From Coenobita brevimanus (Eukaryota; Arthropoda; Malacostraca; Decapoda; Coenobitidae), in the NCBI GenBank assembly GCA_032717465.1, contig CM064697.1:62001-126000 (forward strand): a stretch of 64,000 nt of DNA, written 5' to 3'. This document shows positions 1 through 14,700 of the stretch, piece by piece. The position numbers and the translations under genes were made by a program. The notes beneath the pieces were generated by a model. It was not told the DNA's origin. It searched no databases and saw only the letters and a list, made by a program, of their open reading frames with translations. Every line of letters begins with the position of its first letter. The stretch's first letter is position 1.

Positions 1-1216
1 TTGCTTCAGTACCAGCACAAGTACAATTCACCATGCCCTCAGTGTATTGCAGCATTTTAACACACTCTTCCTGCACATCACTCTCACAAAGACCAAAAAC
101 CCAAACGAGAGATCACTGGGATCACTCACCATTAGTGGCCCGTCTCCTGCATTCCACTAGGTTCACACATAGATGAGCCTGGGGCCACAGTAGCACTAAC
201 AAGGTGTTATGGAAAGGTATATCAAAGAACAGTGATAGAAAAGCTTGAGTGTCATGTTGGAGGCAGAAGATGGTATATGGTATCAAAGAAGAATGTGGAT
301 CAGTGGATTTGTGAGAGAGAAGGAGGAAGAAGTGTCTGGGAATGAGAGAGGTGTATGGGAAAAAAGCACCCTGAAGGCAGCTCTGTTATGGCCATCATCT
401 GATTCAGGGGGGAGAATGCAAAGCATTGGAGATGAAAATGAAAAGATAAGAAATGTCTGAATATCAAGTTAGGTATTTGCTTCCGATCATTGGAACCAGA
501 CGAAATGAGAAGTGAGTTGTGTCCACCATCTAGTCATTCTCAACCCCCTCCAGGGGCTTATGGGCAGCCTCCTGGGCATTTGCTCAGCCATCCCAGGACA
601 ATGGACATGTTTAGATATTCTTGAGTTCCAGTAATGTGGTTTCTTTAACTTGGCAGAGAACAGGAAAAGGGTATAGTAATTATTGGTGCCTCTGCCTTTG
701 TCTTAGTGATCCTTGGTATTGTTACCGACACTTCCGTTGTCAGGGGAAGTAGCATATTTTACATAGTTAATAACCCACCCATCTCCCATTTGGAGGTGAA
801 AGTGGCATCCTGTGTTGCTGGCTGAATGAAGTGCAGCTACTTTACTACACTACTCTTCACTGCACCCTGTGTTGTTGGCAGCTCAGACATTGCTGGAGGG
901 ATGGCTCTAACTTTGTATGCTACCTAGAAGTTGCTGGGCCCATGTGGTCTGGAGGATTTCTTGGGTCATTATAAGACATCAAATGGCAAGCTTAAGGGTA
1001 TTTTTTTTTTTAATACCTCATAGTGAAGCCATCACACCCTTCACCTTGTTATTTCCTGGTTTTAGATGTGTCCTTTGACCCCACAGTCCTTGATGGTGGT
1101 TGCAAGTGGCTCACAAGTCCACTTCTCATGGGTGCCTCCTCTGTTTCTGTATGGGGAGAAAAGTAATTTTTAAAACATTGCAGACATCTACAGCTCTTCC
1201 CTTATTTCTCTGACAG
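1..1216. other. DNAJC3 intron (3' part), no exon recognised
   Basis: The stretch ends in a pyrimidine-rich splice acceptor (ttatttctctgacag) just before 1217, so at least its right part is intron. Around 205-250 a short degenerate match to the KVYGRTIIEKVR segment of LINE family D is visible. Otherwise I see no coding exon, RNA gene or clear repeat. Whether an upstream DNAJC3 exon lies at the extreme left could not be shown. Confidence 0.5.
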
Positions 1217-1398
1217 AAGTGTCCATGGGATGCATCACTGCGAGAGCTGCGGGTGGAGGCATACCAGGCAGTTGGTGATATCATGAGTGCCATTGCTGAC
1301 CTTCGTGTCACAACTAAATTAATCCAAGACAACACTGAAGGCTTTCTTCGTCTTGCTTCACTTTATTACCAGATTGGTGATGTAGAACAAGGTTTGAG
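1217..1398 (+). CDS. DNAJC3: DNAJC3 exon: TPR repeat region
   Basis: The exon opens in phase 0 (K C P W D A S L R E L R) after an acceptor at 1215-1216 and ends at 1398 with two bases of a split Ser codon before gtgaga. The 60 full codons contain TPR-type helices: RELRVEAYQAVGDIMSAIADLRVTTKLIQDNTEGFLRLASLYYQIGDVEQGL. The Gly-D pairs and YY-Q-GD spacing are typical TPR A/B helix positions. It corresponds to the middle of the DNAJC3 TPR array, which forms the client-binding surface. Confidence 0.93.
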
Positions 1399-4300
1399 GT
1401 GAGATGATGGCTACAGTTGTACTAAGAGTCAGGGTTGCATTTTGTTGAAGGAATTGTAAATGTTAATCCAGTACTGTAGTATTATTTTCAAAATTGAGTT
1501 GAATTAGTAGGAGAAGAATAGGGAAGTTTCAGTAAGGGGAGAGGTTGTGTGGATCACATATTCATCCAGAGGTTTTTTTTGGAAAAGTTTCTAGAGAAAG
1601 GAAAGAAGTTGTATGCTGCCGTCATGAATTTGGAGAAAGCATATGACAGAGGAATGTGGAAGAGATTAAAAATATAGGAGTAATGGGAAGCTGTTGATTG
1701 TTGTGAAGAGTGTGTATGAGGACATTAGGGCTGCAGTATGTGTGGATGGTGTGATTTTTTTCTGTCTGAATGTTAGATTGAAACAGGAATGTGTCATGTT
1801 CCCATGGTTGTTCAGTTTTTATATGGATAGAGTTAATGGAGTTAAAAAAAAAAAAAAGAGATACAAGATAAGGCAGTGGATGTTGGGGTGGCCGTAATGG
1901 GAGAATGCAACAGTTGCAAACTACCTTCCTGTTCTCCTGTTTCAGGTGATATTGTATTGGTAACTGAAGACTAAGGGGAACTGCAAGGCTTGGTGAATGA
2001 GTCTGGGAGAGTATGTAGGAAATGAAATCAAAAGGTGAATGTAAGGAAGAGTAACATTGTGGTCTTCAAGAGTAATGAAGTAACTGTGCATGGTGAGGAA
2101 ATGGAAAATGTGAGTGCATTTCAGTATTTTGTTAGTGTGATGAGTAAGAATGGAAGTTTGGAGGATGAAGTGCTTGAAAGGATACAAGAGGGAAGAAAGG
2201 TTGTGGGTTCATTGAAAATGATTAGCAATAGGGAATTAAGCATGGAAGTAAAAAAGTCACTACATGACAGTGTTGATTGGTGACAGTGTTATTATCCCCA
2301 CTCTGACCCACAGAAATGAAGTTTGGACTTTGTTGGAAGGACACAAATCATGAGTGAGAGCAGTGGAAGTGAGATATTTGAAAGAGCATGTGGAGTTACA
2401 TGGAGAGACAGACTGACAAATGAGGAAGTAACTGAGTGATGTGTGGATGTGGATGTGATAGAAAGCATTAGGAGAAGTACATTGTGGAGTAGAGAGGTAT
2501 ATGAGAGAGGGGGGTGTAAGTTTGGAGGAGGACTGCAATATTGCAGGGAACAGGGTGACATGGAGGCAGTTTGTGGCCACCTCTTACAGGATTGAGGTGT
2601 CTGGTCACAGATGAATAGATATATGAGGTGTTGAGAATGACTGGGGCGAGCTCACCTTTGAGAAAATGAGGGTTAAAGTTTGCCAGTATGCAGATCATCA
2701 TATCTTGTTGTACATTTATCGGTTTTGCTGAATGAGGTCTAATTTCAAAGCCCATTTAACTTTTCCACTAGAGATCTAAGAATGAATATCTGATCTACAC
2801 AACCTCTTCCCTTCCTAAAGCCTCCCTGTTCTTCTCCAACTAATTCCTCTGTTATTTCCCTAACTCTGTCAATAAGTATCATACCATATACTTTTCTTAT
2901 TACACTGAGAAGACAAATGCCTCTGTGATATCCACATACACTCATCCCTCGGCTATCACGCCCAATTGGTCCCTCTAGAGCTGCGCTATAGCCGAAAGCG
3001 TGATAGCCGAACTGAAGAACTTAAGGTAATAATTCTAACTGGTGCCATTACCTCAATATTTACCCCTAAGATGCCTTTTTTGTACCACATATTAACATAT
3101 AATAGTCTAAAAATGAGCATGCAAATTAGAAACAAACCAAGGTTAATACAAAACAAAGCTTAATATCCCTATTTATTCACCTTTTGGGGGATGCTGAGTG
3201 ACTTGGGTGGGATAGAGGGGTTACAAGGCTCGGTTGGAGTCTACTGACCACCTCTTCGACGTTCTATCTCATCAAGGAAATTCTCAGCAAACCCATGAAA
3301 TTCCTCCTCCTCCTCATCATCATCAAAGTCCAGGAGGGCAAGTGCTGGCTGACGGTCCTGGTTGTGGGTCCGGTTGTGCCTGTGTCTGACGGCGTAGGAA
3401 GTTGGTTATTTGCCGTTGCTGTAGAGAGTTGATGTGAGCATGGTATTGCTCTTCTTATCCTGCCAGTGCCTGAGTAATTAAGGAACACCTTGCCTCTGTT
3501 AATGGTGGAATCTTGTTCAAGCAGGTGTCGTAGCTGGCCACCCAAGTCAATGACCTTTTTTATATCGTTTATGCACAGTCCCTCGGTATGCTGCACATCA
3601 CCGCCACCCTCCTCCTCCTCCTCCTCTCCTGCACTGTCCTCATCTCCTGTCATTTCCTCTTCCACGATATCAGCAGCAGAAACTGGGGCTGGTTGTATCA
3701 TTTCACGAATATCTTCGTCAGTTGTATCCCCAAAACCAGCTCCAGGAATCTGCCGTGCCTCCTCAGCAGCTGCCTCAACCTCTGCCTGAACCGACTGAGG
3801 CTCACCAGGTGCAGATCCGCGATGGTGCTCAGGTAAACCCTCCAAAAGATTCCGCCAAGCGTGACGAATTGTTGCCTGGGTTACGTTATCGCAACACTGA
3901 ACCATCAGATTAACAGCCTGCTTGACACTGAAACACTTCCAATAGTTTATAACCCTCTGCTCAGCATCAGTGTCTCCTTGCAATTGATCATCCTCATTTT
4001 CATCCTCACTGCTGTTGACCAGTTGCTGGATTACTGGTAACTGTGTGTCCTCAGTTGCTTCCCTCATCATTCTAAACTATCACTGCTTGCGGTCTGAGGG
4101 CAAACCCTTGAATGGTTTGGCGGGCGGGAGACTCGGTCGGGCGGCCAATCAGCGCTCGGCTGGCGCTGACGTCACACGACCGATCACGGTGTGAATCACA
4201 TTGGCTGGGCGGACCACCAGAGCCTGGCCTTTTTGAAATTTTCGAACATTTCTGGTGCGCGATAGCAGGCATTTAGTACGTGATATAGGTATTTGGGTGT

Positions 4301-5343
4301 TTTTTTATGTAGGCGTGATAGCGAGATATGCTGTATCTGAACCTGTGATAGCAGAGGGTTGAGTGTACTTCTTTTTCCCTTTTTCATTTGTACAGGGGAA
4401 TAATTATACCTGACTTCCAATCATCCAGGACTCTACCTTCCTCCCAGGCCAATCTGCATGTCTTCCACATCCGTTTTATCTAGTATTGTCTCTTCCATGC
4501 TTCAGCATTTCACCACACACTCCATCAGTTCCTGGGGCTTTCCTCATTTTAACTTTCTTCATTGCTTCCACAACTTCCATGTTACGGTACTGATTTCTTC
4601 CTCACTTCCCACATCCGCCTTTCTCCTAGCCATTCCCCAGCCACTTATACTTGCATTATTTTCATTCTGTATGTTCAACAGTTCCTTAAAGTGTTCTCCA
4701 TCTGCTCACTTTTTCTCCCTTCTCCACTAGTAAGCTACCATTTTTATCTTTTAATCCCCAGGTAACTTCTTTGGCACCCTGTCTAGTTTTCTTTACCTCA
4801 TTCCAGAACATTTTCTTACATTCCCTCCACTTTACACTCAACTTCCTTCCCAATTCCTCATCCACTGTCTTCTTACTCTCTCTTACTAATCTTTTCACCT
4901 CTTTCTTCCTCTGTACATAAAACTCTTTCTTCCGTCTCTCATCCTTCCCAATTCCTCATCCACTCTTCTTACTCTCTCTCACTAATCTTTTTACCTCTCC
5001 CTTCCTTTCTACATACAACTCTCTCTTCCGTCTCTCAACTTCTCCCATGCCTCTGTTTCTCATCCACTCACTATATGCTTTCTTCTTTTGTGCCACAGCC
5101 TCTCTCACCTCTTCATTCCACCATTCTGTTCCCTGCACCCCCTTTCGTCTTATCTTCACTCCACACACCACTTCACAAACAGTGAATGAAATAGTCAATA
5201 AAAGCCATTTTGATGTTTTTCCTATCAAAATCCAATATCTTGATATCAACAGTAAATGTTGGTATTGGTTTGGTACTGCAAAAAATGCAAATATTGGTGA
5301 TATATCAGTTTGACGAATCATATCGGTTACAGCACTACACACA

Positions 5344-5411
<68 letters not shown>

Positions 5412-5651
5412 GCTGGCTCAGTGGTAATGCTCTCACCTAGTATCTACTAAGACGGGGGTTTGCGCCATGCTTGGGATGCGAAAAGTTTCACTGACAAAAC
5501 GGATGGTCATTGTCCTCCTTGAGCAAGGGGATGGGGGTGTGCGTGTGTGAAGGTCAAGGCTTTGCCCTTATGTCGGACTATATGAGCTCTCATCTCTCAT
5601 CTGGAAGGGTAAAAACTGTTGATCACAACCACCATGTGATCAACCCGATGA

Positions 5652-5729
<78 letters not shown>

Positions 5730-8700
5730 CACACACTACAGATAATTAGGCTTGTGAGACAGAGCCAAGTGTCTTGGGTCTTGAATGATATTAGGACATT
5801 TTTGTCACTCATTTCAGTAGGCAGCAGTGAAATTTGTCACACATTGTACTTTCTCCATCCTTGTTTCTGGATCCAGCCGCACCCTCTCATAGTCAGGAAT
5901 AGGACTTAGGTCCTGTTTCTCAGTGACCATTTTTAAGGGGAAATAAGATTAGGATTATGCTAAGCTGAATTAATGTATACAGGTATCTGACATTTCCATC
6001 TCCTAATTGACTCTAATATTGCTATTCATGTTACTAACGCTTATGGTTTTCTGCTTCCTCAGTGAAATCCGTGAATGTTTGAAGCTTGATCCTGATCACA
6101 AGGACTGCTTTCAAGTTTACAAGAAAGTAAAGAAGGTGAACAAGCTGAACAGTGATGCACAAGAGTTTATTAATAACAAGGAGTATAATGAATGTGTCAG
6201 CTCTGCAAAAAAGGTGAGATGTTTATTTCATTTAACCGTTGATTCAGCTCTCAGCAGGTTGTTGTTATTGCTTAGAGACCAGTCAACTGCAAATGGGAAA
6301 CTGCCCCTATGGAGCCATCTCACAGGTTCCCTACACTGTTGAAATTGTCTGTGTTTTTGTGTGGCATGTGCTGTGCTGTGCTTTATTGTGTGTGTTTTGT
6401 CATAACGGCCTAATCTACACCTGGGGCATGTTATCTATTATACCACCAAGTCAAATATAAGCTGGTAGCTTAGAAGGGCTGGATGGTGTCCTGCTCTAAA
6501 TCTGGCAAGGTGAACTCAGTCAGCTCTATTATTGATACCGGTACCTTTTATGGGTGGATGTCTTCGGGGGGAGGGGGATATGTAGTACAGGCATACCTTG
6601 ATATCTGATGAATATGTGTACGTGTGACAGTCGTGGGATCTAGAATCTTCTGGATTTCAAAGTAATTTTTCCCCTTAACCCGCCGCGTCCCGTTGACATA
6701 TGGACACGTCACCATGTTTTGTCGTGGTGACACCCAATGATGTATCCATCCGTTTTGCAATTTCGAGGTCCGTGATTTGCACATTTTTCAAGTTTCACAG
6801 GTGATTTTCGGTAGGCATATGTGGGAGACCTTCCTCTATCCACCGTCGGGCAGGGCTACTGCCTGGCCCCACCTGACCACCCCCCTCCTCCCCCACACTT
6901 CGTTTTCTCAGCAACTCACCTGTTAGCAGTGACCTGGCTGGTAAAGACATATCGCACCACGGTCTCTCCAATGACAAAATTCAAAGCAAAAGTGATTCCC
7001 GATGTGGAGGACAAAGGAAGAAACAAGCAGAAGGGATGAGGTGGAAATGTCGTAAAGGAAGGTGCAGTATGTTGATGTGTTTGGTGAATGAAACAACACT
7101 TATATCGCCTATATTATTGTGTGAAAACCAATATACTCTTGTACTACGTATAAATTCGTACCAAATAAATAAATATTTAACTATTATAAGTGGCTTGGAA
7201 TAGTTACCCCTCCCATAGAAAATATCTTCTCTGGCCTGAGAGAACACAGTACCAAGGTGAGGGTACTTTTACCTGTACCGTATTTCTAAACTCAACTGAG
7301 CGCTTTCTCTCTGAATTTTCAATGTTTCTCATAAAAAACGGAGGTTTTAGCCAACAAAAACTTTTTGAAAATCTGCCGGGATTGGGGGGGATCATTGGCG
7401 AAAAATTTGCCAAGATGCGGCGGGTTAAGTTTCTAAAGAAATACAGTATAGTAGAACTGCAGTGTAAGACAGATGGAAATAAGAAGCTGCGTCGAGACAT
7501 GGCAAACCCATCCCTGGTAGTCATTTTAGTGCTGACATATAAACAACAGGACATCTAGTCAGAGATGTCACGTATCAGATTTTGGAGTAAATCGGGTGAA
7601 ATATGAGTTTTATGCCCATTTGAAATTGTAGTCCCGACCCACGTGACATTGACCCCCCTACCACTAACAAGGGGGTGACACCCCTGTTATAATGAGGCAT
7701 GTTATAGGATGCAGATATGAAAGATGCACCTTTGGTGCTGGTTTCTTGTCAATATGATGAATTTGAAGAGTGTTGTGGTGATTTTTTTTTTGGGGGCAGG
7801 GGGGGTTACAGCCTGGGCCTTGGCCCAGTTTGACCCCAGATTTAATCAGGTGATCAGGTTGTAGCTCATCATCCCTGTAATTTTAGTCAAAATTGCACCA
7901 GTAGTTTTTGCATGAAGTTGTTAATGGACAGACAGACACAAACAAACAGACAAGCCAAGTGAAAACAATACCCATTCCCGAACCAGTCTGGGACGGGGAA
8001 GGGTAATAACCATCTTGCAATAACACAATTTTTAATTTCTCCCTTTGTCATTCAAAAACAAGATGTCACTCAGTTGTGCAGGAGAAACAAAATGGGTACA
8101 TTTAGGTATCAGATTTCCAGATGGCTGAGTTTGTTTACAATTCATGTGTTCTTTTGTCAGTTGCTGCTAGAGCTCTGTGATACAAGCCCACCCACTTGAC
8201 CCATGTTCTATACCTGCCTGCCTCAGCTTTGCCTAGATTTTTTTTTTTTTCCCTTGCTTTTCATTGTTGCATAGTACAGTTATTTCCTGTTTTACAGATC
8301 TTGAGGGAAGAGAAGCAGGAGCCAGAAGTCCAGTTCTTGGCCCATGACAAGCTTTGCCAATGCAGTGCCCACACAGATCCAACCCAGGCAATAAGTTACT
8401 GCCAGAAAGCCCTCAGTGTAAAAGAAGAACCTCGGCTCTATTGTGAGATGGGTGATGCACACATAGCTGATGAAATGTTTGATGAAGGTGAGTGGGATCC
8501 AGACTCGTGATATTTAATTTTAGGAGCTTCATACATTTAAGAAAAATGAGATCAGGTAATTGCATTGATTTTTCTAGGCTGGAACTGGTAGGGAAGAGCA
8601 ATGTAAGAGTGGTTTAGAGGGAGGGAGGGCTCCTAAAGTTCAGTCCCACACTTGCATTCCATCACCTCCATAACCAGGTTTCAGACTCCATTAGAAAGCC

Positions 8701-11700
8701 ATAGGCGGTAAAATGTTTCTGAAACATATCCCATCCATCATATATGAATACTGTAATTGTCTTAATTTCAGTCATTCATTTTTCACTGTGTTCTGCCAGA
8801 AAGGTAGCTTTGTCAGTATTTGGTTTGTGCTGCAATCTCATTTATACTGGGTGAGTTGTTCCTTATTGACATTTTTTTTTTAGATACCATGTACTGTATA
8901 TATTATAGTATGATTGGTTTTGGTGATATGCTGCAACAGAATTTGGTGCCTGAGAATGGGGTTGATGAGGTGTATGCAGAGATAATTAAGTGTAGTGGAG
9001 AGAGCGGAATGAAGTACTTGATGGAGATATATAAGAAGGGATGGATGAGTGAAACTGTGCCAGCAGAGTGTAAAAAGACTGTGATTGTACCCCTGTACAA
9101 AATAAAGATGAGCAAAGTGAGTGCAAGAATTATTGTGTTATAAGTTTATCGAATGTGGTAGGGAAGGTATATGGAAGAACTATTATAGAGAAAGTAAGAG
9201 ATATCAGAAGTCCTAGAGATGAACAGGGTGGCTTTAGGAGTGGCAGAGGATGTGTGGATCAAATATTTGCAGTGAGACAGATAGTGGAGAAGGCTTGTGA
9301 GAAGGACTATAGGATGTTTATGGCATTCATGGATCTGGAAAGAGCATACGACAAAGTAAACAGAGAAGGATTGTGGAAGTTTTGCACATGTACAGTGTAG
9401 ATGGTAAGCTGCTAGGTGTCGTCAAGAGTTTTTATGATGGTAGTGAAGCATGTGTAAGGGTTAATGAGCATCTAAGTGAATGATTCACGATCGGTGTGGG
9501 TGTGCATCAAAGTTGTGTGATGTTCCCATGGTTGTTCAATAAATATATGGATGAGGTGGTGAGAGAAGTAAAAACACGGGTAATGGAGAGAGGGATGGCG
9601 TTGGTAATGAATGTTGATAGATGGAATATCACAAATTTGTTGTATGCTGATGATGCTGTACTACTTGCAAATACCAGACAAGAACTTGGTAGACTAGTGC
9701 AGAGTTTTGCTGATGTCTGTGAGCACTGTGCCTTGAGAGTAAATGTAGAAAGGAGTAAAGTGATGGTTATTGAGAGAGAAGTTGACTCCCAGTGTGGTGT
9801 TACAATGAATGGAGAGGGACTGGAATTGGTGAGAATTCAAATACATTGGCACAGTGATAGAAAAAAGAGGAAAATGTGCAAAAGAAGTGGAAAGTACAGT
9901 GACACAAGGAAGGAAAGTAGCTGGACAAAGAAGGCCTTGATAAGAAACAGAGGCTTGAGTGTTGCAGCTGACCCTCATTATACAATGAATCGGTATGCAA
10001 TGAATTGCTTATTCGATGACAAAAAAAAGTTAGGGCCTTTTTTTTTTTTTTTTTTTTTAAGTAGAATTTTTGCTATATGATGATTGTGATCCCGTACAAA
10101 GCCCGACAGGTTGATATGCAATTGCTGTTGCAATTTTTGGCCAAAAATGTATCGCTATTGAACCCATGTTATAATCAACTCATCATCATCATCCGGACCT
10201 CCTTTCCCACCCGAGGGCAGGGTGAGGAGCAGCAACGTCCAGATGGCCTAAGTTTGCCCAGTTCAGTGGGTCACGCTTCCATTCACTCATCATTCAAGCC
10301 CATGGAATCCTGGCTTCATCAGATGGGGTAGGGGGACTTTTACCACGTTCTGTAGCTTCACATACACTGTTCTTATCTGATAGAGTCAATCCGACTCTTT
10401 TCCTTCTTTACCCCCGCACAATTGTTGACTCTATATAGGGGTTTTATCTGCCCCTGTGTGGAGTACAACTCTCATGTGTGGGTAGGCTTCCCACATACAG
10501 CTATTCTCAGTAGGGTGGAGTCAAAGGCTTTTCGTCTCATGAACTTACCTCATCTACTGACTCCCTTCAATCTCTGTCTCTTTGCTGCATGGTCGCATCT
10601 CTATCTCTTTTCTATCACTACTTCAATGGTCACTGCTCCTCTGAACTGTTTGCATGCATTCCTCCACCTCTACGATGGGCGTGTAGCACCTGTCTAGCAG
10701 CAAACTCTCATCCCTTTTCTGTCCCTCTCTCTAATGCAAGAGTTAACCGATACTCCCAGTCCTTCATTTATGCAACAGGTCAACTGTGGAACTGTCTCCC
10801 TCTGTCTGTATTTCCTGCTTCCTGTGATCTCCAGTCTTTCAAATGCAGTGTGTCCAGGCATCTCGAAATGATCAGATCTTGAATTTGGCTCTCTCTCGTA
10901 TATTGTTTTCTTTTGGAAAAAACAATTTTGCGGGCTCATAGCCTTTGGTTCCTTCATCCTCAAAAAACAAAACAAAACAATGCTGTCACTTTAAAAAGAG
11001 GTGTCAAATCCCTGGGTATGTGCTTCTCTGCACAAAATTCATCATGCTATCTTGGTCTCTTGTCAGTCCCTTAGCCTTACCAACCTCCATACCTCTCTTC
11101 CTCACATACTGATCCACCATATCCCTCCACCTTCTTTCTGTCCTACCTTGTCTCCTCCGTCCTTCAGATTCGGTCAGATATACCTTTTTTCACAACTCTG
11201 TTGTCATCCATTCTCTCCACATGACCAAATCATCTCAGTACACTCTTCGATTCTGGTGTCCACGGACTTCCTCACTCCGCATCTTTCACGCATCGCATTA
11301 TTCCGTGTCCTGTCCACTGTCTTTACTGCACATATATTCCTCAGCAGTCCCTTCTCCACTGCTCTTACTCTTGACTTTTCATTTTCATACCACACCATAG
11401 TCTCACATCCATATGTTAAAGTTGGCACTAACACTCCTTCATGTAAGCCTCATGCAGCTGCAGCACGCAAGCCTCTGTTCCTTTTCAAGGCCTTCATAGC
11501 ACCAGCTACTTTCCTTCCTTGTGCCACTCTACATTCCACTTCTTTTGCACATATTCCTCTCTTTTCTATCATTGTACCCAGGTATTTGAATGCTCCCACT
11601 AATTCCAGTCTCTGTCCATTCACTGTAACATCACACTGGGAGTCACCTTGTCTCTCAGTAACCATCACTTTACACTTTTCTATGTTTGCTTTCAAGGTAC

Positions 11701-14700
11701 GACACACAGACGTCTACAAAACTCTGCACTAGTCTACCAAGCTCTTGTCTGGTATTTGCAGGTAGCACTGCATCATCAGCATGCAACAAATTTAAGATAT
11801 TCCATCCATCACCATTTATTACCAATGCCATCACTTTTTTTTTTTTTTTTCCATCACCCCATCCATATATTGAACAGCCATGGGGACGTCACACAGCCAT
11901 GTCGCACACCCACATTGATTGTGAGCCAGTCACTCAGATGCCCATTTACCCTGCCTCACTACCATCATAAAAACTTGACAGCACCTAGCAGCTTACTATC
12001 TATGCCGTACATGCACAAAACCATCCACAATCCTTCCCTGTCTACTTTGTCATATGTTTCTTCCAGATCTGTAAATGACATAATCACTTATAGTCCTCAC
12101 ATGCCTTCTTCACTCTCTGTCTTACTGCAAATATTTGATCCACACATCCTCTGCCACTCCTAAAGCCACCCTGTTCGTCACTCACTAGGACTTCTGATAT
12201 CTCTCTTACTTTCTTTATAATAATTCTTCCATATATATTCCCTATAACACTCGATTGACTTATGCCACGATTATATGATAAATCATTATGCGCTGAATTT
12301 TTTTCATATGCATCCTCTTCATAAAATGAGGGCATGCTGTAGGACCGAAAGCATATGACTAGCAGCAAATGAAACAGAGGAGGCAGGCTGGCCCTGCCAG
12401 TGTGCATAATTACATAAATATTTTATTATTTCCCACAGAAGGAACTGCAGGCACTAAGAATATTTTTTCATGCATGAAAAGTGAGAGTGAGATGCATAGA
12501 TGGAAATGAGTAGAGGTGAAAGAATGCTACACAGAGGAGACAGATTGGTGTCGCCAGCATGTTTATTAGTGTAAACATTTTATTATTTTCCACAGAAGGA
12601 GCTACAGGCATTAAAAATATTTTGTTATTAAGTGTGAGAGTGAGATGCACGGATGGAAATCAGTAGAGTCGACAATATGCAGGTAGCTATAAATGGTATG
12701 TAACACAAATGAGACAGACTGGTCCTGCCAGCATGCATATTTACATAAGGCTTTATTTTCCACTGAAGGAGGGTCAGGCATTGAGAATACTGTATTTTGT
12801 TATTTATTAAAAGTGAGAGTGAGATGCAGTGATGGAAGTGAACAGGCCCAAAAGTGTGCAGCTAGTTATGTATGTTACATTACTCAAAGGAGACAGACTG
12901 GCATCACTAGCTTGCATATTTACATGAACATTGTATTATTTATTGAGTGGTAACCACTCACATTCATTACATTATTACAATAGGAATGGTGTCAGATGGC
13001 TATGCACATGTGATAAGGTGATGGAACATGATATATGAGAGACAGTATCATCTCTTGTGGGGGTGAGGGAGGATGAGACACCCTCCTAATGTGTGGGAAG
13101 TGGTGTGGGGGGTAGTATGGTAGGAGGAACCGCACACAAAGCAATCATAGCAGGGAAATTGCAGTATCGTTTGATTTAAAGGAGGGATGGAGGGAGGTGG
13201 GGAGCTTTGGGGGGGGGATGAGTGAGCATGCGACACCCCCACCACCACCCCATACGTGAAGTAGGGGGGTTCTGGTGGGGGTGAGGGAGGATGAGACACC
13301 CCCCTAATGCGGGGGTGGTGGTGTGGGGGGTAGTATGGTAGGAAGAAACACAAACATAGCAATCATAGCAGGGAAATTGCTGTGTCATTTGATTTAAAGG
13401 AGGGGTGGAGGGAGGTGGGGAGCTTCGGGGGGGGGGGGATGAGTGAGCATACAACACCCCCACCCCATGTGATGTAGATGTGGTATTAGTGAATAGTTTG
13501 AGTGGGATGGGACATAGTAGGGTATATCCAGTCAGCCAGCCACCTTATCCCCTAGTTCTGATCAGGTAGGAACCATTTACGTCATAAAAGGGGGTGGCTC
13601 ATTGTTCGGCAGTTTTTGACAGACCTTCTACGATCGTCAGTTGTAGGACTCCACTTGGCAAACTTGCAAAGTGACGATCATCAGTCATAGTACTTTAGGG
13701 GTTAATGACTGTTTCAGCAAATTATTGCAAGGTGATCAATTGAATTGCAAGGCTGGACAGTAACTGGGTACATGCCTTTAATGTTTGGACTTAATTGCAT
13801 AGCCCTGTCCCCTGTGGTCGTAATGGGGAAGTTAAAGTTTGGATGTTTGATAATTGTTGATAGGCATTTGCGCTTCATTTAATAAGTTTACAAATGTGTT
13901 TGTAGTATATTTGTGTAGGTCATATTTAATTGTGGAATATTTTATACTGCAACATTGTAAGTGCATGATATTAATGTTTTTTTTTTCTCTCAACAGCGGT
14001 AAATGATTACCAGAAAGCTCTAAATATTGATGAAAACTTTCAGAGAGCCAAGGAAGGCTTAGAAAGAGCACAGAAACTAAAGAAACAAGCAAGCAAAAGA
14101 GACTACTACAAGATATTGGGGGTGAGAAGAAATGCAAATAAAAGAGAGATCACCAAAGCATACAGGTAAGAGGCTAATGAGTAGCTACTGGAGAAGTACA
14201 ATGAAAGACAAATGTCATGTCAAGAAATTTAGTGAAAACATTTGCTGAAAGGCTTACGTTATGGTTCACTTTGCTTTGTGTTATACAGATGGCTGGTAGC
14301 ACTGACATGCCATTTGCTGCAGGTTATGAGCATGTGGAGGCAAGCATATTTTTTGTACCAAAGCAAAACATATTATGTAGTGTGTGTATCTGTCTATCTC
14401 TCTATCTATCAGTCTATCTATCTTTATCTATCTGTCTGTCTGTCTCTCTCTCTCTCTTTTCATTTTTGAAGGCTCCAACATGCTTTCATGGATCAGCCTT
14501 GGTCTCCTAATGACAGTTCTCCATGCTGCTCAATCTATGGCAGCCATCCTGTTCAGTCCCTTACCCTGAGGTCACATATAATGACTTCATCCCATGTCTT
14601 TCTCGGTCTACCCCCCGCAACCCCACCCCCAGTATTAACGCTTCTCACTTCCTGCACCCAATTATCATCCCCCATCGTCTCCACATGCCCAAACCATCTT

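Noticed and set aside
4956..5405. Frame beginning with a Cys-Val repeat
   Set aside because: The start is a translated CA microsatellite; the tail is the LINE family A linker already annotated.
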